Shown here: piece after piece, positions 48,954 through 57,138 of the stretch
How the letters are laid out: each line of letters begins with the position of its first letter
How positions within the stretch are numbered: position 1 is the stretch's first letter
From: DASRIA01 sp963724065
Lineage (GTDB): Bacteria; Actinomycetota; Thermoleophilia; Solirubrobacterales; JBBDJG01
Direction: 5' to 3'
Assembly (NCBI GenBank): GCA_963724065.1
Contig: CAVRTB010000001.1
Location: forward strand, 558,001-622,000
DNA: 64,000 bases
Notes under the pieces: model-generated
Told to the model about the DNA's origin: nothing
The model's input: the letters and a program-made list of their open reading frames with translations, nothing else
Databases searched by the model: none
Program-made: the position numbers and the translations under genes

Positions 48954-50069
48954 ATGGCGACGATCGAGGCTCCCGAGACCCTCGGGATCAGGCCTTTCCA
49001 CGAGTTCGACGGCGTGTTCGACGTGTGGCCGCGCGGGGACCGGCCCGACGCGATCCGGGACGCGGCACGGCTGTTCCGCGAGCGCTTCGCGACCGACGAG
49101 AACCGCGTGCGGGCGGTCAAGACGGTGGACCTCGCGTCCGCCGGGTACCCCGTGTCTTTCGCGTTCCACGGAGCCGCCAAGACGCTCAACCCGTACATCA
49201 ACATCCTCAACCGGCTCGTGATCGTGCAGTTCGAGGACTTCGAGGGCAATCTCAAGACGCTCGCGTGGGAGCCGACGATCGCGGAGGGCGCGGCCGAGGC
49301 GCCGTTCTACGACCAGCTCCTCAAGCGCTACGGGGAGTTCCTCTCCTACAAGGTCTTCGCCACCTTCTACAACACGGTCGAGCAGGCGATCGCGAAGTGC
49401 GGCATCACGCCGGCCGACGTGGACTATGTGAGCTTCGACCACCTGCACGTGCAGGACCTGCGCCTGATCATGGGCACGACGCGACCGGTGCTCGGCGAAT
49501 CCGAGCCCCGCAAGCCGTTCTTCCCGAACGCGAAGTTCCTGTTCCAGCGCAAGGAGGTCGACACCTTCAAATCGCCGCACCCGACGCAGTGGGCCTGGTA
49601 CGTGCCCGGCGGGATGGACGATGTGATCGAGGACAACATGGTCCTCCTCGACGGGGACGTCGAGCTCGGCAAGGGCGTCGCGATCGCCTGGACCCCCGGT
49701 CACACCGACGGCAACCACAGCCTCGCGCTGAACACGCAGGACGGAGTCTGGGTCACCTCCGAGAACGGCGTGTGCGCGGACTCGTGGCACCCGCTCCAGT
49801 CCAAGATCCCCGGGATCCGCAAGTACGCCGAGTTCTTCAACCGCGAGGTCGTGATGAATGCGAACACGCTCGAGGATTCGGTCGACCAGTACGACTCGAT
49901 GATCAAGGAGAAGGCGATCGCCGACCCGAACCGCCGCGACCCGCGCTGGCTGAACGTGCTCCCCTCGTCGGAGATGCCGAACTGGCGCCGCCAATGGCCG
50001 GTCATGCCGACGTTCAGCTACGGGGGGATGAACTACGGGGCGATCGAGCGGCCCGCAGTTCGCAGCTAG
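48954..50069 (+). CDS. Metallo-beta-lactamase-fold protein of unknown function
   Basis: 371 aa. The metal motif is shifted from the classic form: FDHLHVQDLR gives HxHxxD, then WTPGHTDGNHSLAL supplies the next His, and DSWHPLQSKIPG another possible one. Segments such as FHGAAKTLNPYINILNRL and YVPGGMDDVIEDNMVLLDGDVELG are not known to me from named lactonases. ATG 48954 has AGGAGG 8 nt upstream. It lies 36 nt after the secreted hydrolase. Confidence 0.78.
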   Translation: MATIEAPETLGIRPFHEFDGVFDVWPRGDRPDAIRDAARLFRERFATDENRVRAVKTVDLASAGYPVSFAFHGAAKTLNPYINILNRLVIVQFEDFEGNLKTLAWEPTIAEGAAEAPFYDQLLKRYGEFLSYKVFATFYNTVEQAIAKCGITPADVDYVSFDHLHVQDLRLIMGTTRPVLGESEPRKPFFPNAKFLFQRKEVDTFKSPHPTQWAWYVPGGMDDVIEDNMVLLDGDVELGKGVAIAWTPGHTDGNHSLALNTQDGVWVTSENGVCADSWHPLQSKIPGIRKYAEFFNREVVMNANTLEDSVDQYDSMIKEKAIADPNRRDPRWLNVLPSSEMPNWRRQWPVMPTFSYGGMNYGAIERPAVRS

Positions 50070-50100
50070 CCGTCCGCGGAAATCCAGGGTTTGCCTAACC

Positions 50101-50126
50101 TATCTTCGGGATATATCATTCCGATA
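50101..50126. promoter_or_regulatory. Candidate PadR operator over the padR -10
   Basis: TATC (50101-50104) and GATA (50123-50126) flank a self-complementary GATATATC core (50110-50117). The -10 TATCAT (50114-50119) lies inside it, 8 nt before the ATG, a layout expected for autoregulation. Confidence 0.45.
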
Positions 50127-50127
50127 G

Positions 50128-50709
50128 ATGGAGCTTTCGAAGACCTCTTACGTGATCCTCGGGATGCTGCGCCTGGGCAAGCGCACCGGCTACGAGATCA
50201 AGTCGCTCGTGGACGTCTCGACGCGGTTCTTCTGGGCTGCGAGCTACGGGCAGATCTATCCCGAGCTTGCGCGTCTCGAAGAGCGCGGGCTCGTGCGCGG
50301 GGCCGACGACCGCTCCAACGGCCGGCGCCGGCGCGCGTATCAGCTGACCCGCGCGGGTGAGCGGGAGCTGCACGCCTGGCTCACCTCGAGGGAGCCGCTT
50401 CACAACGAGCTTCGTCACGAGGGCGCGCTCAAGTTCTTCTTCTCGGACGCCCTCACGCCGGACGAGCAGATCGCGCAGTTGCGCCACATCCGCGGCACAC
50501 ACGAGGCGATCGCTGAGCAGCTCAGGGCGATCGCGCCCGCCGAGCCCGAGGGCAAGCCTCCGGCGCCCTTGATGACGCTCGAGTTCGGCATCGCCTATCA
50601 GGAGTTCCTCGCCGGATGGTGCGAGCGTGCCGAGCAGCGCCTCGCAGCGCATGCTTCTGTAAACCGGTCGGACGGCTTGCCGGCCGACCGCTCTTTTTCC
50701 AGGAGGTAG
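50128..50709 (+). CDS. PadR-family transcriptional regulator
   Basis: 193 aa. N-terminal winged helix: MELSKTSYVILGMLRLGKRTGYEIKSLVD, YGQIYPELARLEERGLVRG, RRRAYQLTRAGERELHAWL. The C-terminal part (about 90-175) is the coiled dimerisation helix region typical of PadR subfamily members (LTPDEQIAQLRHIRGTHEAIAEQL). It probably represses itself and the following NTF2-like gene, which starts 2 nt after its stop. The inducer is unknown. Confidence 0.9.
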   Translation: MELSKTSYVILGMLRLGKRTGYEIKSLVDVSTRFFWAASYGQIYPELARLEERGLVRGADDRSNGRRRRAYQLTRAGERELHAWLTSREPLHNELRHEGALKFFFSDALTPDEQIAQLRHIRGTHEAIAEQLRAIAPAEPEGKPPAPLMTLEFGIAYQEFLAGWCERAEQRLAAHASVNRSDGLPADRSFSRR

Positions 50710-50711
50710 CC

Positions 50712-51146
50712 GTGTACAAGCTGATCGTCAGGCGGATCGTGCGCCGCTCGTTCGCCGGCCTCAGTGCCGGGAACTACGAGCCGATCGTCAAGCAGTTCGG
50801 GCCGCGCTCGCGGTTCTACTTCGCCGGCGACCACGTCCTCGGCGGCGAGCGCCGGGGGCGGGAGGAGGTGCGCGAGTGGTTCGCGCTCGCACTGCGGACC
50901 TTTCCGGGATTGCGGATCGAGCCGCGCGACATCATCGTCAACGGCTGGCCGTGGAACACGGTGATCGCCACGCGCCTGGACATCAGCGCGACGCGCCCGG
51001 ACGGGCGCGAGTACCGCAACGAGGGCATGCAACTGCTGCGGCTGCGCTGGGGCCGCGTGGTCGAGGACCTGATCTACGAGGACACGCTCGCGCTCCAGCG
51101 CGAGCTGGAGCGCTCGGACGCCCTGGCGCCGGCGGGCGCGCGATGA
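50712..51146 (+). CDS. NTF2-like/SnoaL-type protein coupled to padR
   Basis: 144 aa. NTF2-like pattern: FAGLSAGNYEPIVKQFGPRSRFYFAGDHVLGGERRGREEVREWFALALRTFPGL covered from residue 14, then IIVNGWPWNTVIATRLDISATRPDGREYRNEG and LLRLRWGRVVEDLIYEDT. The GTG at 50712 has AGGAGG 5 nt upstream, within the padR end. Members bind small polyketide-like or aromatic ligands; the padR link suggests it handles the inducer or a related compound. Confidence 0.75.
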   Translation: MYKLIVRRIVRRSFAGLSAGNYEPIVKQFGPRSRFYFAGDHVLGGERRGREEVREWFALALRTFPGLRIEPRDIIVNGWPWNTVIATRLDISATRPDGREYRNEGMQLLRLRWGRVVEDLIYEDTLALQRELERSDALAPAGAR

Positions 51147-51228
51147 GCATCCGCGTGCGCGAGAAGTAGCTTCCCCGCGCGGAAGACCGTGCGGCCCTTG
51201 CGCATTTCCGATCTAGACTCGGAGCAGG

Positions 51229-52023
51229 ATGGGTCGATCGCAGTCGGGTCAGGCGAGCGTCGAGTGGACCGGGCTTTCGGTCCTGCTCGCGCTGCTGCTC
51301 GCGGCGACCGGAATCCTGTTCGTGCGGCAGGAGCCGTGGACCTTCGGCGAGCGCATCGTGCACTCGATCGCGTGTGCGGTCAAGGGTGGATGCGACGAGC
51401 ACGACTCGCTCGACGACGCCTACGGGGGCGAGGTCGCGGCGCTCGTGCGGCGGTACTCGCCGAACGTCGCCTACGAGCGCTCGAGCGCCGCCCTGCCGAT
51501 CGACTTCCGCCGCTGCCGCGAGACCGGCTGCTCGGACGGCTCCGTCGCGGCGCGCGAGATCGAGCGCACGCGCGCCGGCCTGCCGGTGACGGCGTTCACG
51601 CGCGTCGTGGACGGGCGCAAGGCCGGCGAGCCGCTCTATCTCCAGTATTGGTTCTACTACCCCGAGAGCTTCACGGGGCCCGCGATCGGGCGCATCTTCG
51701 GGGAGGACTGGCCGGGGTTCCATCCGGACGACTGGGAGGGCTATCAGGTGCGCATCTCGCCCGGCGGAGCGGTGTCCGCGCGCGCAACCGCGCACGGCGG
51801 CTACGGCACCGGCTGGCAGGACTGGACGGGCTGGTTCAAGGTCTTGGGCGGCAGCCACGCCGGGCAGGTCGTGCGGCGCGGCGCGGGCGAGCGCACCACG
51901 CCGTCCTCGAAACTGGCGCTGACGCCGCTCGAGCGGCTGGAAGAGACGGATCGCTACGGGTTCGAGGTCTCGCCGCCGTGGCGCAAGGACGTCTACCGGC
52001 TCCCGGAGTCGGCGGGCTCCTGA
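51229..52023 (+). CDS. Pilin-like N-terminus fused to a Vps62-like domain
   Basis: 264 aa. Residues 1-31, MGRSQSGQASVEWTGL followed by a 20-residue hydrophobic run, resemble a class III prepilin or TadE/Flp leader (Gln-Ala-Ser-Val-Glu at the cleavage zone). The rest is soluble: LYLQYWFYYPES and HPDDWEGYQVRI resemble the Vps62/DUF946 family (YWFFYP...GDWEGVQV). The domain would face outside. Paired Cys in CAVKGGC and CRETGC. ATG 51229 follows TAGACT (51214-51219) by 9 nt. The function is unknown; the combination is unusual. Confidence 0.65.
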   Translation: MGRSQSGQASVEWTGLSVLLALLLAATGILFVRQEPWTFGERIVHSIACAVKGGCDEHDSLDDAYGGEVAALVRRYSPNVAYERSSAALPIDFRRCRETGCSDGSVAAREIERTRAGLPVTAFTRVVDGRKAGEPLYLQYWFYYPESFTGPAIGRIFGEDWPGFHPDDWEGYQVRISPGGAVSARATAHGGYGTGWQDWTGWFKVLGGSHAGQVVRRGAGERTTPSSKLALTPLERLEETDRYGFEVSPPWRKDVYRLPESAGS

Positions 52024-52036
52024 GGCGCGGCCGCAC

Positions 52037-52324
52037 CTACCCGTAGCCGAGGTCCCCCAACTGCTCCTCGTCCATGCCGAAGAAGTGGCCGACCTCGTGC
52101 CACACCGTGCGGCGCACCTCGTCCTCGTTCGGGTTCGCGTCGCGGAAGATCACGATGCGCTCGAGCCCCCCGACCGGGTCATAGATGCCCATCAGGCCGT
52201 CGGGATGACTGTCCTCGACGACCACCGCCACCGGGCCGAGCTGAGCCGCCATCTCCGCGGGCAGCGCGTCGAGCGCCTCCTCGACCGCCGCGCGCACCTG
52301 CTCGTCTGTCAGTGACCCCGACAC
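52037..52324 (-). CDS. Small zincin-like metallopeptidase
   Basis: 95 aa. C-terminal motif HEVGHFFGMDEEQLGDLGYG is the minigluzincin/DUF1025-type HExxHxxG...E signature. The N-terminal part has LDALPAEMAAQLGPVAVVVED and GLMGIYDPV. It is a compact family common in actinobacteria with unclear substrates. GTG 52324 is the start; its first 13 nt would overlap the longest frame of the thioesterase on the other strand. Confidence 0.87.
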   Translation of the reverse strand: MSGSLTDEQVRAAVEEALDALPAEMAAQLGPVAVVVEDSHPDGLMGIYDPVGGLERIVIFRDANPNEDEVRRTVWHEVGHFFGMDEEQLGDLGYG

Positions 52325-52359
52325 GGACGAAGACTCTAGTGAGAGATAAGGTCCCCGCC

Positions 52360-52827
52360 GTGGATGCCCTGCTCGAGCGCATGTCGGCCGCGATGGAAGG
52401 TCGCCTGCCCGGCCTGTTCGGCGTCGAGCTGCTGCGGATCGAGCACGGCGCGACGGAGACCCGCCTCGAGCTGAAGAAGGAGCATCTCGCTCCGAACGAC
52501 TTTCTCCACGCAGGAACGATCATCACCCTTGCCGACACGAGCGCCGGCATGGGATGCCTGGCCTCGCTGCCGGAGGATGCGGTGGGGTTCACCACGATCG
52601 AGCTCAAGACCAACTTCCTCGCGACGGCGCGCGAAGGCGCGCTGCGCTGCAGTGCGCGGCTCGTCCACGGCGGCGGGCGCACCCAGGTGTGGGACGCGAC
52701 CGTCAGCCGCGAGGCGGACGAGCGCGTGATCGCCCTTTTCCGCTGCACCCAGTACCTGCTTCCCTCCGATGACGCGCGCACCGAGCGCCAGCGCCAACAC
52801 GGCCAGACCACTAAGGAGACGACATGA
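52360..52827 (+). CDS. PaaI-type hotdog thioesterase
   Basis: About 155 aa. Hotdog fold: LAPNDFLHAGTIITLADTSAGMGCL holds the catalytic helix with the Asn/His and Asp positions; VGFTTIELKTNFLATAREGALRCSARLVHGGGRTQVWDATV is the strand block. It hydrolyses a short or aromatic acyl-CoA. GTG 52360 is chosen because AAGG lies 8 nt upstream and this avoids overlap; GTG 52339 and ATG 52312 are alternatives. It overlaps the next gene by 4 nt (ATGA). Confidence 0.83.
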   Translation: MDALLERMSAAMEGRLPGLFGVELLRIEHGATETRLELKKEHLAPNDFLHAGTIITLADTSAGMGCLASLPEDAVGFTTIELKTNFLATAREGALRCSARLVHGGGRTQVWDATVSREADERVIALFRCTQYLLPSDDARTERQRQHGQTTKETT

Positions 52828-53414
52828 CCGCACCGCGACGATCGGCCGGCGCAGGCACGCGCCCGCGCGCATCCTCCAACGCTCCCCGGACGCCGGCCGC
52901 GGGCGGCGGCACCGCACTGCGGCGCAAGCGCGAAGCGACGGTGCGCGAGCACATGGAGTCGGAGAACCGGCACGAGTTCGACGTGACGATGGGCACCTTT
53001 CACCATCCCCGCTACGAGATCATCGCCACGGGCGACGTGTACGACGGGGAGGGCGAGGTCGCGCGCTACTTCCAGGAGACGCGCGCGGCGTTCCCCGACC
53101 AGCGCAACGAGCTGATCGCGCTACACCACTCCGACGACGCGGTGATCGTCGAGTTCGACCTGAAGGGCACGCATCTGGGCTCGTTCCGCGGCCTGCCGCC
53201 GACGGGCCGGGCGTTCACGTGCCGCATGGCCGCGCTCTTCCTCTTCGAGGAGGACCGCCTGGTCGGCGAGCGCGTGTACTTCGACTCCACCACGATCCAG
53301 CGCCAGCTCGGCATCGCCCACGATCCGCTCACGTTGTGGGGGCGCCTCGCGACGGTCGCGAACCACCCCGTGACGATCGGCCGCGCAGCGGTGCGCTCGA
53401 TCATCGGGCGCTAG
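52824..53414 (+). CDS. NTF2-like protein (SnoaL/ester cyclase-like)
   Basis: 196 aa. A basic disordered N-terminus of about 38 residues, then VREHMESENRHEFDVTMGTFHHPRYEIIATGDVYDGEGEVARYFQETRAAFPD, VIVEFDLKGTHLGSFRGLPPTGRAF and FEEDRLVGERVYFD, the SnoaL-type fold with a polar cavity. ATG 52824 overlaps the thioesterase stop and has AAGGAG 5 nt upstream, so it is co-made with the thioesterase. Perhaps both act on the same CoA-derived compound. Confidence 0.75.
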   Translation: MTAPRRSAGAGTRPRASSNAPRTPAAGGGTALRRKREATVREHMESENRHEFDVTMGTFHHPRYEIIATGDVYDGEGEVARYFQETRAAFPDQRNELIALHHSDDAVIVEFDLKGTHLGSFRGLPPTGRAFTCRMAALFLFEEDRLVGERVYFDSTTIQRQLGIAHDPLTLWGRLATVANHPVTIGRAAVRSIIGR

Positions 53415-53496
53415 GAACTTTTTCGCGCACGCGTCACTGGACATATCTACGATAGGCCCACTGCTTCTCCCGCAGTCGATTCGCAGCATCTATCTG

Positions 53497-54678
53497 GTGG
53501 AACTCTCAAAGCGACAGCCCCTGTCGGCGCTGGCGGCATCCATTGTCGCCTTCGCGCTGCTCCTCGCGCTCCTTCCCGGAGACGCGCTCGCAAAGCACCT
53601 CGAGTGCGGCGAGCGGGTGACGGCGGACGTGCGCCTCGACGCCGACCTGCGTAACTGCGAGGGCACGGGCCTCGTGGTCGACGCGGCGGGCGTGACCGTC
53701 GATCTCGGCGGCCACACGATCGACGGCACCGGCCGCGGGACGGGCATCGTCGCGGGGTACGGCGCAGACGGTCATCGCGACGTCCGGATCCGCAACGGCA
53801 CCGTGCGCGGCTTCAAGGTCGGAGTACGCAGCGGCGGCCACGCCACCCAGCTGCGGCGGCTGACCGTGACGAAGAACGCGACCGGCGGTGTGATCCTGCG
53901 CGGCTCGGACTGCGTCGTCGAGCGCAGCACGATCACGGACAACGGGTACGGCCATGGCATCTGGGTCGTGTCGGCGAACGGCTGCGTGATCGACGCCAAC
54001 CGCGTCTCGCGTCACCTCGGCTCCGGAATCGCCGTGTCGCGCGCCGCTCGTGCGACGATCGAGGACAACCGCGTCGCCGCAAACCGCCGTGCGGGCATTC
54101 TGCTCGCCACGACACGCGACTCGATCCTCGAGCGCAACACCGTGTCGGGCAACGAGACCGGAATCTCGCTCTTCGACCGGTCCAGTTCGAACACCGTCCG
54201 CCGCAACGTCGTGGCGTTGAACTTCACGGGCATCGCGCTCACCTTCGGCGGCGGCTCCAACCGGATCGAGCACAACTCCGTGTCGGCCAGCGACAGCGCC
54301 GGCATCCGCCTTGCCGAGACGCGGTCGGGCAACCTCGTGCTGCGCAACCTCGTGACCCTCAGCGGTCAGGAGGGCATCCGCGTGATCGACAGCGCGGCAG
54401 CGCAAGTCGAGGCCAACACCGCATACGACAACGCGGGCGACGGGATCTTCGTGGACGGGCAGGACACGGCGAGCGCCGTGCTCCGCCGCAACATCGCCAA
54501 CCACAACGGCGACGACGGCATCGACGCCGACAGCAGCCTCGTGGTGATGGAGGCGAACGTCACCGAGCGAAACTCCGACCTCGGGATCGAGGCCGTGGAC
54601 GGCGTCACCGACGCGGGCGGCAACGGCGCGCGCTGGAACGGCAACGCCGCGCAGTGCACCGGCGTCGCGTGCTCCTGA
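53497..54678 (+). CDS. Secreted right-handed parallel beta-helix protein (NosD-like repeats)
   Basis: 393 aa. Signal peptide (LSALAASIVAFALLLALLPGDALA, residues 9-32). The mature chain starts with CGERVTADVRLDADLRNCEG and continues as about 12 coils of beta-helix repeats with Asn/Gly turns (VIDANRVSRHLGSGIAVS, IEDNRVAANRRAGILL, ILERNTVSGNETGISL). Such proteins bind or cleave polysaccharides or act as periplasmic scaffolds; no catalytic Asp/His set is evident. GTG 53497 has no good ribosome-binding site, but TACGAT (53451-53456) may be its -10. Confidence 0.83.
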   Translation: MELSKRQPLSALAASIVAFALLLALLPGDALAKHLECGERVTADVRLDADLRNCEGTGLVVDAAGVTVDLGGHTIDGTGRGTGIVAGYGADGHRDVRIRNGTVRGFKVGVRSGGHATQLRRLTVTKNATGGVILRGSDCVVERSTITDNGYGHGIWVVSANGCVIDANRVSRHLGSGIAVSRAARATIEDNRVAANRRAGILLATTRDSILERNTVSGNETGISLFDRSSSNTVRRNVVALNFTGIALTFGGGSNRIEHNSVSASDSAGIRLAETRSGNLVLRNLVTLSGQEGIRVIDSAAAQVEANTAYDNAGDGIFVDGQDTASAVLRRNIANHNGDDGIDADSSLVVMEANVTERNSDLGIEAVDGVTDAGGNGARWNGNAAQCTGVACS

Positions 54679-54682
54679 TCCG

Positions 54683-54703
54683 GTCCGGCGACAACGACCG
54701 GAC
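54683..54703. terminator. Stem-loop between the beta-helix gene and the catabolic operon
   Basis: GTCCGG (54683-54688) and CCGGAC (54698-54703) with a 9-nt loop, placed between two converging genes. No U-run. Confidence 0.4.
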
Positions 54704-54759
54704 ACCTGATGACCCTATGGGGTACGCAGCGGTCCAGTGAATCCCGCTTGGGTTCGAGG

Positions 54760-56361
54760 TCACTCGTACGTGAAGAAGCCTCGCCCGGTCGCCTCGCCGA
54801 TCGCGCCCTCGGCGACCATCCGCCGCAGCAGCGGTGCGGCGCGGTAGCGCTCCTCCTTCAGCTCCTCGTAAAGCGAGTCGAGCGTAGACAGCACGTGGTC
54901 GAGGTCGATCTCGTCCGCCCACTCGAGTGGGCCACGCGGATAGTTGTAGCCGGCGCGCATCGCGATGTCGACGTCCTCGGGAGAGCCCACTCCCTCCGAC
55001 ACAGCGAACGCCGCCTCGTTCACGAGCTGGCAGACGATGCGCCCGAGCACGAGGCCGGGGCTGTCGCCGACCCACTCGACGTGCTTGCCCAGCGTGCGGA
55101 AGAACTCCGCGGCGCGCGTCGCGTCCCGGTCGCTGGTCTCCGAGGAGCGGGTCAGCTCGACCAGCCGCGAGTCGCCGAGGGGCGGAAGCGCGTGGAAGCC
55201 GACCGCGCCCCCGCGCGTGTCGAGCTCCGCGAGGCTGCCGTCGACGCACAGTGCGAGGACGAGCGTGTCCGGGTCGTCGATCGTCGGCTCGGCCTCGAGC
55301 GGGGAGCGGCCCGTCACGGCGTCGATCAGGATGTCCGGTGCGTCGCCGTTGATGGACTCGATGTCGAGCACCTGGTAGCCGGCGTCGGCCGCGGCGTCGC
55401 GAATGTCGTCGGAGAGCCGCCCCTCGCCCGCGATCACGACGACGCCCTCGGAGCCGCCCGCGGCCGGAGGCTCCGGATCGTCGGGGCGGTGACGGTCGCC
55501 CGCGTAGTCGTAGTAGCCGCGCCCGGCCTTGCGGCCGAGCCGCCCCGCCTGGACCATCTGTGCCTGGATCATGCTCGGGCGCCAGCGCGGCTCGTGAAAG
55601 CTCTGCTCCCAGAACGACTTGGAGACCTCGAAGCCGACGTCGATCCCGACGAGGTCCGCAAGCTCGAAGGGCCCCATCCGGAACCCCGCGCCCATGCGCA
55701 CGATGCGGTCGATCGTGGCGTGGTCGGCAACGCGCTCGGCGAGCAGGCGCAGGGCCTCCATCCCGAAGGGCCGTGCGCACCGGTTGGCGAGAAAGCCGGG
55801 CCCGTCGCGCGCCACGATCACCGTCTTTCCCATGCGCGCGCCGACCTCCCGCGCCAGCTCCACGGCCTCGGGCGAGGACTCCGCGCCGGCGACGACCTCG
55901 AGCAGGTCCATCAGCGCCGGAGGGTTGAAGAAGTGCATCCCGACGACCCGCGCCGGGTCGGCTGCCGCAGAGGCGAGCGCGGTCACGGGCAGGGAGGAGG
56001 TGTTCGTCGCGAGCACGACATCGGGCTTGCACACGTCGGAGAGCCGTTCGAACAGCGAGCGCTTCAGGTCGGTGCGCTCGGGCGCCGCCTCGATCACCAG
56101 ATCGCACGAGGACAGGTCCTCGAGCGCGGAGACCGCGTGCAGGCGCTGGAGCGCCAGCTCGGCGTCACCGCCGCTCCAGCGGCCGCGCTGGACGCCCTTC
56201 TCGAGGCCCGTGCCCACGGCGGCCAACCCGCGCTCGAGCGCCTCGGGGAACGGATCGTGGAGGCGGGTCTCGTAGCCTGCGAGCGCAGCGACCTGGGCGA
56301 TGCCTGCGCCCATCGTGCCGGCGCCCACGACGCCGATGCGGCGCCCCTCGACGGCGCTCAC
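54760..56361 (-). CDS. 3-hydroxyacyl-CoA dehydrogenase with duplicated C-terminal domain (PaaH-like)
   Basis: 533 aa. NAD-binding start IGVVGAGTMGAGIAQVAALAGY, the catalytic VVGMHFFNPPALMDLLEVV, KDGPGFLANR-type segment (ARDGPGFLANRCARPF), then a first C-terminal domain (GFRMGPFELADLVGID) and after a middle Rossmann-like stretch a second one (RIVCQLVNEAAFAVSEGV, YPRGPLEWADEIDLDHVL). This architecture fits PaaH, the 3-hydroxyadipyl-CoA dehydrogenase of phenylacetate degradation, as well as longer butyryl-type enzymes. GTG 56361 overlaps the hydratase stop. Last gene of the operon. Confidence 0.88.
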   Translation of the reverse strand: MSAVEGRRIGVVGAGTMGAGIAQVAALAGYETRLHDPFPEALERGLAAVGTGLEKGVQRGRWSGGDAELALQRLHAVSALEDLSSCDLVIEAAPERTDLKRSLFERLSDVCKPDVVLATNTSSLPVTALASAAADPARVVGMHFFNPPALMDLLEVVAGAESSPEAVELAREVGARMGKTVIVARDGPGFLANRCARPFGMEALRLLAERVADHATIDRIVRMGAGFRMGPFELADLVGIDVGFEVSKSFWEQSFHEPRWRPSMIQAQMVQAGRLGRKAGRGYYDYAGDRHRPDDPEPPAAGGSEGVVVIAGEGRLSDDIRDAAADAGYQVLDIESINGDAPDILIDAVTGRSPLEAEPTIDDPDTLVLALCVDGSLAELDTRGGAVGFHALPPLGDSRLVELTRSSETSDRDATRAAEFFRTLGKHVEWVGDSPGLVLGRIVCQLVNEAAFAVSEGVGSPEDVDIAMRAGYNYPRGPLEWADEIDLDHVLSTLDSLYEELKEERYRAAPLLRRMVAEGAIGEATGRGFFTYE

Positions 56362-57125
56362 CGTCCGCGGAACTGCGGGCTGCGCTTCTCGAGGAACGCC
56401 TGCATGCCCTCGACGCGGTCCTCCGTCGCCATCGCCAGCTCGTAGAGCCGCCGCTCGTGTGCGAGGCCGGCGCTGAGGGTCATCTCGTCGGCCGCCAGCA
56501 CGGCCTGCTTGGCGAGCTTCACCGCGAGCGGCGGGCGCCGCGCGATCACCTCGGCCAGCTCGATCGCGTCGGCGTACCACGTACGCCTGGAGGAGACCTT
56601 GTTCACGAATCCGAGCCGCACGCCCTCCATCGCGTCGATGCGCCGGCCGGTGAGCACGAGCTCCATCGTGCGCTGTTTGCCGAGGATGCGCGCCAGCCGC
56701 TGCGTCCCTCCGCCGCCCGGGATGATCCCGAGTGTGATCTCGGGCTGGCCGAACTCGGCCGTCTCCGAGGCGACGATCATGTCGCACAGGAGCGCAAGCT
56801 CGCAGCCTCCCCCGAGCGCGAAGCCCGAGACCGCCGCGATCAGCGGGGTGCGGCAGTCCGCGACGCGCTGCCAGAACGGCATCGTCGAGGCCTCGAGGAC
56901 CTCTTCGAGGGTGCGCTCGGCCATCGCCTTGATGTCCGCGCCCGCCGCGAACACCTCGTCGGTGCCGGCGATCACGATGCAGCGCACCGACTCGTCGGCG
57001 TCGAGCTGGCCGATCGTGGCCGCGATCTGCTCGAGCACCGCCGGCGAGAGCGCGTTGCGCCGCTCGGGCCGGTTCATCCGCAGGATCGCGACGGCGTCGT
57101 GCCGCTCGACGGCGATGTCTGCCAC
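56358..57125 (-). CDS. Enoyl-CoA hydratase (PaaF-like)
   Basis: 255 aa crotonase with both catalytic glutamates: GGGCELALLCDM and PEITLGIIPGGGGTQRL. IAGTDEVFAAGADIKAM gives the oxyanion hole. It would hydrate 2,3-dehydroadipyl-CoA or a straight-chain enoyl-CoA. GTG start at 57125 lies 13 nt after the acyl-CoA dehydrogenase and its end overlaps the 3-hydroxyacyl-CoA dehydrogenase, so consecutive reaction steps are encoded next to each other. Confidence 0.92.
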   Translation of the reverse strand: MADIAVERHDAVAILRMNRPERRNALSPAVLEQIAATIGQLDADESVRCIVIAGTDEVFAAGADIKAMAERTLEEVLEASTMPFWQRVADCRTPLIAAVSGFALGGGCELALLCDMIVASETAEFGQPEITLGIIPGGGGTQRLARILGKQRTMELVLTGRRIDAMEGVRLGFVNKVSSRRTWYADAIELAEVIARRPPLAVKLAKQAVLAADEMTLSAGLAHERRLYELAMATEDRVEGMQAFLEKRSPQFRGR

Positions 57126-57138
57126 GAACGGACCTGGC

